DNA of 64,000 nt from Campanula takesimana (GCA_026119855.1 JAOWBW010000383.1:1736001-1800000); one strand, 5' to 3'; shown: positions 1 to 11,641, counted from the first letter of the stretch. Translations and numbers: made by a program. Notes: generated by a model from the sequence alone, not told the origin.

Positions 1-375
1 ATAGCATTCTGTTTCCAAAACTTTGTTTATTCAAACTGCTTGTTTGTGAAACAATGCTTGTATTTTTTAAAACCTCATGCACTACATTCATCATGAAAAT
101 ATTCTTTTAAGTGCATTATGTTTTAAACATTCAGTTTAAACATGCATTTCTGATCCTCAAAATCATATCATCTTATATGCATCTGAATGTATTTCTTTTC
201 TATCTTTTCTTCATTTCATTTTTTTTGATAGATTAGAAATCTATGATCTAGCATAGTGTGTGCATTGACTTGGGACATGCAATTTCATGAAATTTATTTC
301 TGACATGTTCTTGCCAAGTACAATGTTTTGCTATTATCATAGTATGGTAATGGCATCAATCAAGTAGGGGGAGAT
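1..375 (+). mobile_element. 3' internal tail and polypurine tract of a Sirevirus-like Copia element
   Basis: This is the non-coding end of an element whose body lies left of the window. The last part (a motif for a conserved non-coding tail, then AGTAGGGGGAGAT at 365-375) matches, in reverse complement, the stretch beside the 3' LTR of the complete Sirevirus at 17455-31258: both contain a GGTAATGGCATCAATCA segment followed by a G-rich purine tract and then TGTT. That purine tract is the expected plus-strand primer. No coding sequence is visible. The family link is inferred from this shared non-coding sequence. Confidence 0.75.
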
Positions 376-1837
376 TGTTAGGATTCATTGTTAGTACACC
401 CACCTTAATTTGATTGATCCATGCCACGTGTTTTTTTTATGGAATTTAGGACCGCATGTAATGAAGTTCTACTTCATTTTTTAGATAAGTCCATTTCTAG
501 ATTTTTTAGTTGTCTAGGCTGAGTATAGTTCGGTTATATCATTAGCGGTTTAGTGCTTCAAGCCGTCATCTTGAGACCGCCAGCATGGAGCTCTTCAGTT
601 TTCATCAAACTGCAGTTTGCATGTTTGATGAAACCGCACATCAAGATCATTCTTCAAACCGCCCCTATGCTTGGTGAAACCGCAGAGCAGTTATTGAAGA
701 ATTAAAGAGATGTCATTTATTCCTTAGACAAACATTCCCTTTTTGACCGTAAAAGGATGTTGTTATGTCATGTCAAAATAACTCTAAGTTAACTTGGAGT
801 TTCTGCAAGGAATGTCGGTTTTTCTATCAGTTTGAATTGTTTACCGTTAGTCCTTTCTGCAACAAAGGACAAATGTCAGGTAGTGGTGCAACAACTACCT
901 AGGACTACAAGACAAAACCAAGGACGAAAATGACAGCTCAACCAATGGGATTTCGACAGCACTGTATCCTTCAGATTTGATTCAAATCTTTACCCAACGG
1001 TCACAAGGGCGCTCTGCCTATAAATAGCCTCCATTATTCAATAATGAAGGTTGCTGAGCTTCAAAAGATTCATTCCAAGTATTCAAGTTTGCTTTGAAGA
1101 GTTAAACCCAGATATTCATATCTTCAAACCATCTCCATTGCAAACCCAGTTCTTCATCAAAGCTTCAAGCCTAACAACCATTCATACTTAGCCTTTACAC
1201 CGAAAGAATTCTATTTGCTCAACCATCATTTAGATACTTAGAGCATTTGATTTCTTTTCACACACACACCCGATTTATATGATCACATAGATTATATACT
1301 TCGAAAACACCGGTTGTCATTATAGCTTAGGTTAGACTTATTGTTTAGAGTTTAGATTCATCTTGTAAAACCTCCTCTAAATTAATACAAGTCTTATAGC
1401 TATTAGAAAATCCTAGACTAACCATCTAGGTAGAGGACGTAGTTCATTTAAGAACGAACCTCTTCAATTTGTGTGTTTGATCTTTATTTTCTGTCTTGAT
1501 ATTCATCTTTCTTGTTTGTGGTCTTGAACTTGCTTCCATACACGAAATGACTTGAAAGATGAATTGTGTTTTCCTTTAAACTTTAAGTTTAACTATTCTG
1601 TTGCATCATAGTGTTTTCTCAACCCGAGTCAAACTTCCCAACTCTTTAACTAACCTATTTGGCCAAACCGCAAACTCCGCTGTGCATTTTATCAGTTCGG
1701 TTCTTGTGCCTTGAACCGCAGTTGGCCAAACTGATAAGTACTCGGTTGATTTTAAGGGTATTTTAGAAAATGTTTCGGACCGCTATTCACCCCCCCTCTA
1801 GCGGTTCTATACCCTTGTTGCCCTCTGGGACCAACAG
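376..1837 (+). mobile_element. LTR of a Sirevirus-like Copia (3' LTR)
   Basis: The 1462-bp LTR opens with TGTTAGGATTC just after the purine tract and closes with GGGACCAACA. The end matches the end of the Sirevirus LTRs further right, which read TGTTGGTCCC on the plus strand. A TATA box (TATAAATAG) lies at 1019-1027. A C-rich run near 1790-1800 corresponds to the G-run near the ends of the related LTRs. A perfect palindrome CAAACTGCAGTTTG and several AACCGC motifs occur at about 575-683. The following bases, GTTAA (1838-1842), are the likely target duplication, but the partner is outside the window. Confidence 0.8.
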
Positions 1838-1963
1838 TTAAACTTTATAAAAGTACATTTCGAAAAATTTTCTATAAAGTATTTTATAACGTCTTCCACT
1901 CGTGTCCCGAGCGTGGGGCCAAGTAGGACCACGGGTCTGGGGCGCGACAGTTGGTATCAGAGC
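1838..1963 (+). mobile_element. Gypsy LTR stub with primer-binding site
   Basis: About 110 bp of LTR 3' end finish in GGGGCGCGACA at 1949 and are followed by TTGGTATCAGAGC (1951-1963), a standard initiator-Met tRNA primer site. This arrangement is typical of plant Ty3/Gypsy chromoviruses of the Tekay/Del type. Everything upstream has been removed or displaced by the Copia LTR that ends at 1837. About 70 bp of possible 5' leader continues to around 2030, but no gag frame is visible. Confidence 0.65.
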
Positions 1964-3246
1964 TAGGTTGTAGATGGTCTAGAATGACTAAATGACCTAG
2001 GACTTGATGGTGATTTGGGACTTTGGGGCTTGGGTTGGGTACAAAGTTACAAATAATTAAATGAGTATTTTTTTTATTAAGCAATTTAAATGGATCTTTG
2101 AAAAATTATAATACAAAAATAAGTATATAATTTTATTAACTATATAATAATACATATAAAATAAATATATGTAGAATATATGCACAACTGGTCCGGTCCG
2201 GTTCTAACCGGAATTAATTTTACTAAGAACCAGGACCGAACCAATATACTGGTTCTATAATATTTTAGAACCGGAACCAAACTATATGTACTGGTCTGGT
2301 CCAGTTTTAGCTGGTCTGGTCTGGTTCCACTGGTCCGGTCCGGTTCCATAAATTTTTTGCTCACCCCTACTTACTAAGAAGAGATACACTACAAAATTAT
2401 CTTATCCACTACATCATTAATAGTCATTGGAAAGGTTATCTTTTGTTAAAAAAAATCCTAGCACCTAAATTAATTATTTAATCATGTTAAAATAAACAAT
2501 TTAATTTTATGTAGTATAAATTAAAAATTATGTGAAATTGATAGTAAAAAATAAATTTATTATTTTAGGAAACAAAATAGATATTTTATTCACCTAATTT
2601 TATTCTCATCTACCTTTTTTTTTGTTGGAGTTAAAAAATAGGAAAACAGAAAAAGAAATATATACAAAAGTGGTGGAAACTATAGAATTTAAAAGATTAA
2701 AAAAATATGTAGGCGGCTTCATGATATGTATAAATACATTGTATATATTTTTCAATTTCCGTACTTTTATAAAAAAATTGAATGTAATGTAATGGACGAA
2801 AACTTGATTATTTACATTAGATGATGATAAGATAAATAAAACAAAAATATATAATAAAAACCTAAAATAAAAGGAAAAAAACATAGTGTTTTTTAATTAA
2901 ATAAATTCAAGTATTTCGTTTACTCTACCTGTTAGTATTTGTTTTTTTTAAGGATAAACTGTTAGTATTTGTTAATTGTATTTGTTAAGGTAAGTATTAT
3001 TTATGGAATTTTGTAAGGTAAGTATTTTATAAATATAGTATCCTTTTCAAATTTTCCATTCATGCCTCCAAACTTCAAAGGACAATTTTGTCAAATGAAA
3101 AAAGATGTAGAGGAAAAGTAACTTATTGTAGTGGCAATAGACCTCCATTAAACACTCCATTAAACCACCATTGTGGATGGTCTAAGTATGTTTTGACTAA
3201 AATTTAGAGCATAAGTAAGAGACTTTTTTTTAATTAAAGAAAAGTA
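1964..3246. other. AT-rich stretch with a hAT-like terminal remnant
   Basis: No gene is visible. At about 2180-2369 there is a dense run of GGTCCGGT / GGTCTGGT motifs ending in CACCCCTA. Read on the other strand this is TAGGGGTGAGCAAA followed by repeated accepting motifs, the look of a hAT end with subterminal repeats. The opposite end and an 8-bp duplication were not found, so it is probably a truncated copy. The rest is low-complexity AT-rich DNA. Confidence 0.4.
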
Positions 3247-3466
3247 CTCCCTTTGTCCCGCTCGAATTATGATTTTTGGTCAAGCAAATTATACTTTGAC
3301 CAATAATTTGAAGAAAAATAATGATGCTAACAACAATTTAAAAATTGTTAGTGTATCACTAAATAACTATTTTTAGATTTTCATTAAGATGATTATTTTT
3401 CTTCAAATTGTTGGTCAAAGTATAAATTGCTTGACCAAAAATCCTAATTCGAGCGGACGGAAGGAG
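3247..3466. mobile_element. Stowaway-type MITE
   Basis: The 220-bp element begins CTCCCTTTGTCCCGCTCGAA and ends with its inverted copy (TTCGAGCGGACGGAAGGAG). It is flanked by the dinucleotide TA on both sides. Long complementary arms (for example TTGGTCAAGCAA and its reverse complement) let it fold into a hairpin. It has no coding capacity; mobilisation would need a Tc1/mariner transposase in trans. Confidence 0.85.
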
Positions 3467-3620
3467 TATCTTTTTGAAACTCACCCCTTCTATGGTATGG
3501 TTGGCCCATCTATCCCCTCAAATATTAACGAAATTAGATTAAAAAAACTAATCCTAATGTTCTTTTCCTTTTTCAACAATCTCTTTCACTCTCTCTTTCT
3601 CTCATGTTTATGTAAGACCC

Positions 3621-4265
3621 TGACGCGGGAGCTGGGAAGTCAGTAATTGAAGAGGCTGAATATGGTGACTGTCCAGATTTCACCCGAACTTAGCTGCAAG
3701 TATGTACCGATTGGGAAGTCCAAAAATTATGTGTGACCTACCTTTGGAAAGCTCTGTGAGTCTAGTTTCTGGAACATTTTTCGGTTCGTTCATTGCATTC
3801 TTCTACAGAGAGTTATGTCAGTTTTAGTGAAGGGTGGTCTCAATGGCAGATTCATCCGAATTTTGTCCAAGTCTTGAAGTTTCATGAATCTTTTTATTCA
3901 TCCCCTATCTTATCCTCAAATAATTAATGTTTAGTTCATTCCCCTAGTATTTTGATATTCCTAAGCTTGGAGGGTTGTTCCAAGTGTCCTATAAATACCC
4001 TACATCATATCTTTGTAAAGCAGTCTATGTTTGAGTTATTAATAAAGTTAAGCTTATTTGCTTAATTTTTGTTCTGTATCTCTTTGGTTCTTTTCCATTG
4101 AGTGGTGAACCCCCTTTACAACCCTGTATCTCGTGGGAGGATTCCTTCGAGTGGTGAGTTGTTTTGCTCTGTATCTCCAAGGTCGATACATTGGAGTGGT
4201 GAGCATTATATCCTTTTCTATCCATTTTCTTTATTCTTCTTTTCCGTTGCGTTTTCTCCGTATCA
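3621..4265 (+). repeat. 5' LTR (type A) of the composite Gypsy
   Basis: The 645-bp LTR starts TGACGCGGGAGCTGGG and ends CCGTATCA. A TATA box (TATAAATACC) lies near 3991. Downstream there are three imperfect repeats of a CTGTATCTC...GGTGAG unit about 45 bp long (about 4072-4205). A primer site AGTGGTATCTAGAGCTCGG, a slightly altered Met-tRNA match, follows at once. Confidence 0.85.
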
Positions 4266-4384
4266 AGTGGTATCTAGAGCTCGGTTATAAACAACCTTCT
4301 TAGCGTTGTTTAGTCCGTGGGTATCTCCATCTTTTCTTATCCAAAAAATATATATAAAAAAATAATTCTTTTTCTCGACTCATA

Positions 4385-4926
4385 ATGAATGCTCTTGTTT
4401 GGCCGTTTACCGGTTTGGTTACTCCTCAACCCGTTGTTGATTGGTCTTTACCTCCAATCTTCGATGAATGTCCCCAAGATCTAAAAGAATTTTCATTTCA
4501 TCATTTTCAAAAAGATTCATCACCATGTTTTGAAAAATGCATGGATGATTGTCAAATTTGTGAGTCTATTTCATCTTTCTTGCCTTGGAAAATTTCAAAT
4601 GCTTTTCATAATTTTTCATTGAATCAAGCAAAGGATACTTTTGAAAATCTTAAACTTGATTACTTCTACAAAGATCCTTTTGATCATGATTATTCAAGTA
4701 TTTCCGTTTCTTGGTTCACCAACAAGTTCATTATTGATCATTTTCTCACAACTTATTGGAGTGAATGGATGGATGTGGTCACAAAGGCGATAAAATTTAA
4801 AGTTCGCCGAGTATACAAAAAGAGAATTCAAGATCCATCAATCCAAATGCTTGAAAGATATTCTACAGATTCTAGAGAGGCGTTGGCTAAAATTCGAGGA
4901 CGAATTTTCTTTCAAGTGGGGGAGTA
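4385..4926 (+). pseudogene. Leader ORF remnant fused to a pol 3' end and polypurine tract
   Basis: An ATG at 4385 opens a frame whose first 30 residues (WPFTG, DWSLPP, FDE) resemble the start of the polyprotein at 5613 (WPFTS, DWEKRP, FDE). The frame continues through sequence I do not recognise. By about 4890 it reads KIRGRIFF, which looks like the last codons of a Gypsy pol just before the purine tract AAGTGGGGGAGTA (4914-4926). The frame runs on into LTR-B by chance and stops at 5038. I read this as the 5' end of one element joined to the 3' end of another by a large deletion. No gag capsid or zinc knuckle is seen. Confidence 0.55.
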
Positions 4927-5561
4927 TGACGCGGAAACCAAATGGTTGGTATTTGACAGTCTCGATAAATTCAGTCCACTTATACATAATGTATCTTCCA
5001 GTTCGTTCAACCAAAAATTACAAGAAAAATATAATTAGAAAGATCTTTGAGTCTAGTTTCTGGAGCACTTTTCGGATTGGAATTTGGAATTTTCTAGAGG
5101 GAGTTATGGCTGTTTGACTTCAGGGTAGTCTGAAAGCCAAGTACATCCGAAAATTGGTCAAGTCTTCATGTTCATCAAATCTCTTTAAATTTCTAGGTTA
5201 TCTTATCTTTTTATCATAATTGTTTAATCAATATGTTAGCATCTTTTGTATTCCTAGGCTTGGAGGGATGTTCCAAGTAACTATAAATAGCCTACAATTA
5301 TCATTGTAAGACAGAGTTGATTATTGAGTTTATAAAATAAAAGTTGTGCTTTGTGCCATCTTTTCTTGTTCTTTATCTATTCGGTGGAATCCGTTTAGTG
5401 GTGAACAAACACAACCCTGTATCTCTTTGGTGGATTCCTTAGAGTGGTGAGTTGTTTATGCCCTGTATCTTCAAGGTGGATTCCTTGAAGTGGTGAGCAT
5501 TCCTATCCGTTTCTATCATCTTTCCTTTACTATTCTTTTTCGTTGCGTTTGCCCCGTATCA
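4927..5561 (+). repeat. Internal third LTR (type B), diverged from the outer pair
   Basis: The sequence starts TGACGCGGAAACC directly after a polypurine tract, ends GCCCCGTATCA, and is followed by the primer site AGTGGTATCAAGAGCCCGG. It aligns along its length with LTR-A, sharing the TCTAGTTTCTGGA segment, a TATA region (CTATAAATAGCC), and the repeated CTGTATCT...GGTGAG units. Its upstream third is quite different. It therefore belongs to a sister family rather than being a simple duplicate. Confidence 0.75.
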
Positions 5562-5612
5562 AGTGGTATCAAGAGCCCGGTTATAAACAACCTTCTTAGC
5601 GTTGTTTAGTCC

Positions 5613-7163
5613 GTGGGTATAGAGATGGCAGATACTGCAGAAAATCTCAAGTGGCCATTCACATCTTCAACATCTGTAGAAGCGTTTATCGATTGGGAAA
5701 AGCGTCCAACATTTGATGAAGAAATTGTTCATGCGGATCATGGAGAGCTTCTTGTTTGTCAAAATCTCAATGTGCAGCGTATTGGGGAGGATGATTGGCT
5801 GCGTCACAATATATTTCACACAAGATGCACTTCTCATGGAAAAGTTTGTGACATCATCATTGATGGAGGAAGTTTTGAAAATGTGGTCTCATCAAATATG
5901 GTGGATAAGCTGCAGCTCAAAATGGAGGACCATCCCCATCCTTATAATCTTTCTTGGCTTGACAAGAAGAAAGAATTTAAGGTTAGTAAACGTTGTCTCG
6001 TGCAATTTTCAATTGGGGAAAAGTATAAGGATGAAGTTATGTGTGATGTTGCCCCTATGGATGTTTGTCATTTGCTTCTTGGTAGACCATGGCAATATGA
6101 TAGGGAAACATTACATGATGGTTACAAGAATACTTATACTTTTGCCAAAGATGGTGTGAAGATTGTGTTGGCTCCTTTGAAATTGGGTGGTGTCTCCAAA
6201 CCTTTCAAAGTTGATGGAAATTCTTTTCTTTCTAAATCTGAAGTTTTGAAGGAGGTAGAAAGTGTTAAACATTGTTATGTTCTAGAAGTATTTGAAGAAA
6301 ATAAGGAAAATCGTGACCATTCCCCTGTAGTGCAGCAACTTTTAATTGAGTTTGCAGATATTTTTCCCGAAGAAATGCCACCGGGTCTTCCCCCCATAAA
6401 AGATATCCAGCATTGTATTGATTTCATTCCGGGAGCATCAATTCCTAACAAAGCAGCCTATAGAATGAGTCCAAAGGAGTATGAGGAGCTACAACGTCAA
6501 GTTGAGGAGCTTATAACTAAGGGCTTCTTGAGGGAAAGCAAAAGTCCTTGTGCTGTCCCTGCCCTTCTTGTGCCAAAAAAAGATGGTTCGTGGCGGATGT
6601 GTATTGATAGTAGAGATGTTAGTATGGACTTCGTTGTGGGGCTGCCAAGAACACAGCGAAACAAAGATTCTGTTATGGTGGTTGTTGACCAGTTTTCAAA
6701 GATGGCTCATTTTGGCTTGTAGCAAGAGTATAGATGCTACCCATGTTGCTGATCTTTATTTTCTAGAAATTGTGAGGTTACATGGCATTCCTTTCACAAT
6801 CACTTCAGATCGGGACTCTAAATTTATGAGTCATTTTTGGCGAACTTTGTGGAGGAAACTTGGCACGAAACTGCAATTTAGCACTACAGCTCATCCCCAG
6901 CCCGATGGACAGACCGAGGTTGTCAATAGAAGATTGGGAACTATGCTAAGGAGTTTTGTCGGAAAGAACATTCGAATGTGGGATATGTTGCTACCGCAGA
7001 TTGAGTTTGCATATAATCACTCTGTGAATCAATCAATCGGTTGCAGTCCGTTTGAAGTTGTTAGTCCATTTGACAATCACTTCAACGTGTCCGACCTTTC
7101 ACCTTTTCGTGGAGATCATGAACATATGGACTCGAGGACGAGTCTTCTTCAACCAGGGGAGTT
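5613..7163 (+). pseudogene. Gypsy pol remnant: protease, RT N-terminus fused to integrase
   Basis: The frame from 5613 encodes a retropepsin-like protease with a DGG motif at residues 84-86 ([13 protein letters not shown]), a linker, and the N-terminal fingers of RT ([13 protein letters not shown] to WRMCIDSRD, about residues 256-336). At about 6617-6624 it joins directly to an integrase core ([11 protein letters not shown]). The RT palm with its catalytic YxDD, all of RNase H and the integrase zinc finger are missing. Around 6715 a frameshift creates a stop at 6720-6722; the integrase continues in another frame (SDRDSKF, then HPQPDGQTEVVNR) to about 7090. The domain order PR-RT-IN marks it as Ty3/Gypsy and the motifs look chromovirus-like. 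It cannot make a working polyprotein. Confidence 0.85.
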
Positions 7164-7807
7164 TGACGCAGGAGCTGGGAAGTCAGTAATTGAAGAGGCT
7201 GAATATGGTGACTGTCCAGATTTCACCCGAACTCAGATGCAATTCTGTACCGATTGGGAAGTCCAAAAATTATGTGTGACCTACCTTTGGAAAGCTCTGT
7301 GAGTCTAGTTTCTGGAACATTTTTCTGTTCGTTCATTGCATTCTTCTACAGAGAGTTATGTCAGTTTTAGTGAAGGGTGGTCTCAATGGCAGATTCATCC
7401 GAATTTTGTCCAAGTCTTGAAGTTTCATGAATCTTTTTATTCATCCCCTATCTTATCCTCAAATAATTAATGTTTAGTTCATTCCCCTAGTATTTTGATA
7501 TTCCTAAGCTTGGAGGGTTGTTCCAAGTGTCCTATAAATACCCTACATCATGTCTTTGTAAGGCAGTCTATGTTTGAGTTATTAATAAAGTTAAGCTTAT
7601 TTGCTTATTTTTGTTCTGTATCTCTTTGGTTCTTTTCCATTGAGTGGTGAACCCCCTTTACAACCCTGTATCTCGTGGGAGGATTCCTTCGAGTGGTGAG
7701 TTGTTTTGCTCTGTATCTCCAAGGTCGATACATTGGAGTGGTGAGCATTATATCCTTTTCTATCCATTTTCTTTATTCTTCTTTTCCGTTGCGTTTTCCC
7801 CGTATCA
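7164..7807 (+). repeat. 3' LTR (type A) of the composite Gypsy
   Basis: The 644-bp LTR begins TGACGCAGGAGCTGGG immediately after the purine tract CCAGGGGAGTT and ends CCGTATCA at 7807, before the target duplication GACCC. Differences from the 5' LTR are scattered single bases plus one indel in a T-run, which points to a recent insertion. Confidence 0.85.
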
Positions 7808-7957
7808 GACCCAAACAACATCCCCGTAAAAAAAAAAGTAAATTACCAATAATTAAGCAAATAAAAACGCTTTACACTTGTTTAATTCCCCAAACGTTTT
7901 CTTCATAAAAAAAATCTACCCTCTTTCTCTATTTTCTATCTACTCCTCTATAGTGTA

Positions 7958-8253
7958 CTCCCTCCGTTTCATGTTACTTGAGATTTATTTATTTTTTTGT
8001 CTGTTCCACATCACTTGAGACTACCTAAAATGGTAAAGAATTTTTACTATTTTTCTCACTCATTCTCTCTCCTACTTTACTTTTACACTCACAACACCAA
8101 TCAACTTACTATTCCCCTCACTCATTCTCACATACACCTCCTCCCACTATTCCTCTCTCTTACTTTTCTTTAATTTATGTGCCAAAATTTATTTTTTCTT
8201 AATCTGTATGCCAAAATTTATGGTGTCAAGTTACATGAAACAAACGGAGAGAG
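7958..8253. mobile_element. Stowaway-type MITE
   Basis: The 296-bp element has ends CTCCCTCCGTTTCATGTTAC and, inverted at the right, GTTACATGAAACAAACGGAG. It is flanked by TA (7956-7957 and 8254-8255). The interior is AT-rich and non-coding. Confidence 0.85.
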
Positions 8254-9763
8254 TATGTATTTGAGAACTAAACTGTAAATAAAAAACTTACTCATAACCT
8301 TAACCCACCACCAACATCTTCCCTCATTTCCCAGTGCACTAAAAATGTTGTGTAAAAAACGTTTTACATGCGTTGTGCAACCTTTATTAGGCGCAACGGT
8401 TCCATACCCGTAAAGTGGTGGCAGCAACAATGTCCTTTTATTATATAGACTAGTAGAGAGTCTGTTCAGACGGTAAGACTTTAGTGACAATTTTTTTTAT
8501 AGAAGGTGATTAATTTTTATATAGTGTGATATATAATAAAAATTGATAATCAAGTTATTTAAAAAATAAAATGTTATTAAATAAAAATCTAATTATATCT
8601 TAAAGGTATTACTACTATTATTAAGGGCTTGAGCCATTTCATTGAAAGTAAAATTTCAAAAACTCATTCATTTTGAGATAAAACACGACATTCAATTTGA
8701 GATGAAGAGAGTAACTATTATGATTAAATATTATTATTATTAGTAATAATAATTCATTTATATAGTAATTATTATAATTAACTAATACTATTAATAGTAA
8801 TAATTAATATACATAGTAACTAATATAGTTAACTATTACTATTAATAGTAAAAGTTAACATATATTGTAAGTTGTAACTATTATAATTAACTAATACTAT
8901 TAATAGTAATACTTAACATATAGTATATTAACTATTATGGTTAACTAAAATACTAATAGTAATAGTTAATTTATATAGTAACTATTATTGTCAACTAATA
9001 TTATTAATAGTAATAGTTAACATATAAAATAACTATTATAATTGATAATAATAAGAATTTTAAAAGTCAATTATTAATTTGGGAGGTGATGATGTGGTTT
9101 CATGTAAATTAAGATTTTACCTATACATGTCCACGTGGCGACTCTATAGGCGTCTTCCTCGCCTTATATATATATATAGATTTGTTTCTCTAAGCCCATT
9201 TGTTTTTCTCTCTTAACTTTGTTTCTCAACAAATAAAGGATTTTAATAAATACTCCCCTGTCCCAAAATAACTTAGGTGGCGATTTTTTTAAGTGTAAAG
9301 TCATGAAATCTGAATTTATATCTGAATTCATAAGAAGCATCGTCTGAATACTGATTTCTAAATTAGTCAAACTGTTTGATTGTTCATCTGAAAACATCTA
9401 AAATTAGGATTATGACATTGAATGAAGTAGAAAAATGACGTGAATAGTTATTTAAATAGTGTTTTGGTTGGATATCTTTGAAATTATGAGTTTAATAGAG
9501 AGATATATATGGAACAAAATCATTTCAGAGGCAAATAAATGACATTTTTACATTTGAAAATTAAGTGGCATTCAGATCTCAATAGAGATATATATGTCTG
9601 AATTTGTACACTATTTTTTTATACAGGAATCAAGGGAGAGTGTATATATATATTCACACGTATTGTGAGTGAGAAAGTGATTGTGAGTATGATAATTTGA
9701 AAATCAAACTCATAAATTTTAAGTGTGTGTGTGTATGACAAGTGGAGTAAAGTAAATAAAAAA
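8254..9763. other. AT-rich non-coding DNA with a tandem minisatellite at 8705-9050
   Basis: No gene is visible. From about 8705 to 9050 a degenerate AT-rich unit of very roughly 50-60 bp recurs around the core ACTATTAATAGTAATAGTTAA. The core is partly self-complementary, so the array could form cruciforms. A short TA run lies at 9165-9178. The rest is unstructured AT-rich sequence. Confidence 0.6.
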
Positions 9764-10069
9764 AGGATTAAATAATAATTTGGTCCCTGAACTTGTCAGT
9801 TTTTACTAGTTTGGTCATTCATGAATAAATTTTATTAGTTTGGACCCCTATGATGGTTTTTTGTGCCAGTTTGCCCCTTCTTTCTGTGAGATATTTCAAA
9901 ATACCTGATATACCCCTGAAGCTAATGATAGTTTGGTCCTTAAACTTGGCACTTTTATTAATTTTGTCCTACATGATGACATTATACTTTAGTTTGCCCC
10001 TTTTATTTAACTTTATCAATTTTCAACTATTAAATCAAATACAATATCTTTATAATGCGCTACAAACAA
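9764..10069 (+). mobile_element. Probable single end of a Mutator-like element
   Basis: The motif TTTGGTCCCTGAACTTG (about 9780) recurs in degenerate form several times up to about 10000 (TAGTTTGGTC, AGTTTGGACCCC, GTTTGGTCCTTAAACTTG, AGTTTGCCCC). Plant Mutator-like elements often have such TIRs built from repeated units. A matching inverted end and target duplication were not found in the window, so this may be a truncated end. Confidence 0.35.
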
Positions 10070-10792
10070 TTAATTAATTTTAAAAGAGTCTCAATTATTT
10101 TTCTCTTTCAATTTTTCCCAATTAATCAACCTTAAAATTAAGTATTTGATGGGTATGCATGTTCATAAATTTTATATGAGCATTTTTTTAAAAAAATATA
10201 ATAATGTACATTTAAAAATTATAGGGAGAGAAATATAACAAATTGGTAAAAAAAAATGATCATTCTAATAAATTCAACAATTTCATTCAACCGATTAACA
10301 TTCAAACCAAAATTTTCTTTTAATAATTTGGATCCAAAAAAGAAAATTCATCACTAATTTCAAAGAATTTACATTGCTGTTGAATCCATTGTTATAGCAT
10401 GTTGAATTTTAATAACTTATCGTATGTTTTGCAAATTTCCAATCTTATTATTTTAGGAATCAATATTTAAGTATTCAATCAAAAACGATGCCTTTAATCC
10501 ATGAAATTAATGATGAATTTTATTTTTTGGATCCAAATTATTAAAAAAAATAATGGTTTGAATGTTAATTGGTTGAATGAAATTTTTGAATTTATTAAAA
10601 GATTTTTTTTTTACCAATCTTTGTTATTTCTCTCCCTATAATTTTTAAAGGTACATTATTATATTTTTTCTAAAAAGTTGATCATATAAACTTTATCAAC
10701 ATGCATACCCATCTAAGACTTAATTTTGAGGTTGATTAATTGGGAAAAATTGGAGGAGAAAAATAATTGAGTCTCTTTTGAAATTAATTAAT
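10070..10792. mobile_element. Foldback element with arms of about 290 bp
   Basis: The left arm (about 10070-10360) starts TTAATTAATTTTAAAAGAGTCTC. The right arm (about 10505-10792) ends with its reverse complement GAGTCTCTTTTGAAATTAATTA. Matching internal landmarks appear in order on both arms: GGGTATGCATGTT, TATAGGGAGAGAAATA, and TTTGGATCCAAA-like segments. A loop of about 145 bp separates the arms. There is no ORF and no clear target duplication. It could be a foldback MITE of Mutator or other origin. Confidence 0.7.
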
Positions 10793-11641
10793 GGCCAAAA
10801 TACGTTTACCCCCCCCCCCCTAATATTTGCACCCCCGTTTGAAAAGTCAGTGTCTTTGGTATCCAAACTTCCAAATCGTCCCACTTTGCACCCTCCGTCA
10901 AATAGCCGTTAAAAAAACTAACAGAACTTGTCATGTGCATGTCACATGATGGATATTTTTGTCATTTAACTGAAAATAATAAGGGCTTAAACGTCATTCA
11001 CTCATGAAGCTTAGACCAAATGTTCTCCAGATTGCAAACAACATGCCACTGCAATTGCCACCTCTGAGCCGCCACCAATCCATCACTGAACCGCTACCAA
11101 TCCGCCACTGAACCACCACCAAACCGCCACCGCACCACATCTTTTACTGGAAAGGTGTCTTTGAAACCTCCAAAGTCCAGCATCGCCACCAAAGTCAAGC
11201 AATATCAAAACCCTTTATACTATCAAAATCTGGGTTTCCATAATCAAAAGTCAAACCCGAATTTGGGTTTCCGAGATCAAGCGAAATCAAAATAAAAAAA
11301 TCAAACCTAAATATGGGTTTTCAAAATCATTCAAGTCGAAATCAAACTCTGGCCCAAGTCGGGATTTCCAAAATATCAAACTCAAATCTAAAGTGTCAAA
11401 ATCAGCTAAAATCAAAATCAACAAATCTGAGTTTCCTAAATCAAAGACAAAATATGGAGTTTCAAAATCAAATTCAAATCCATATCTGGGTTTCCAAAAT
11501 ACTGAAATCTTTAAAATCGAAATACAAATTCAAATCTGGGTAGGCAGAATACCGAAATTTTCAAAATCGAAATACAAAATACTGAATTCAAATTCAAATC
11601 TGGGTGTAGGATATGAAGATGGTCGTGAACTGGATGTTGAT
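10793..11641. other. Non-coding region with CCGCCACC and GGGTTTCC repeats
   Basis: A C-run at 10809-10820 is followed by unique-looking sequence. About 11040-11130 carries degenerate repeats of a CCGCCACCAATC-like unit. About 11220-11620 carries roughly 50-bp degenerate repeats centred on CTGGGTTTCCAAAATCAAA. Short frames here come from the repeats and I do not call genes. The sequence resumes at 14755 after the solo LTR. Confidence 0.5.

Larger units (their letters stand above)
3621..7807 (+). mobile_element. Defective composite Ty3/Gypsy element with a third internal LTR
   Basis: The element is bounded by two near-identical LTRs (3621-4265 and 7164-7807) and by the 5-bp duplication GACCC at 3616-3620 and 7808-7812. 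Inside lies a third, related but diverged LTR (4927-5561) with its own primer site and leader. The order is LTR-A, primer site, remnant of a leader ORF, polypurine tract, LTR-B, primer site, protease, partial RT fused to partial integrase, polypurine tract, LTR-A. The outer LTRs differ at only about a dozen positions by eye, so the composite appears to have inserted as one unit fairly recently. It lacks a complete RT and RNase H and must be non-autonomous. Confidence 0.85.
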
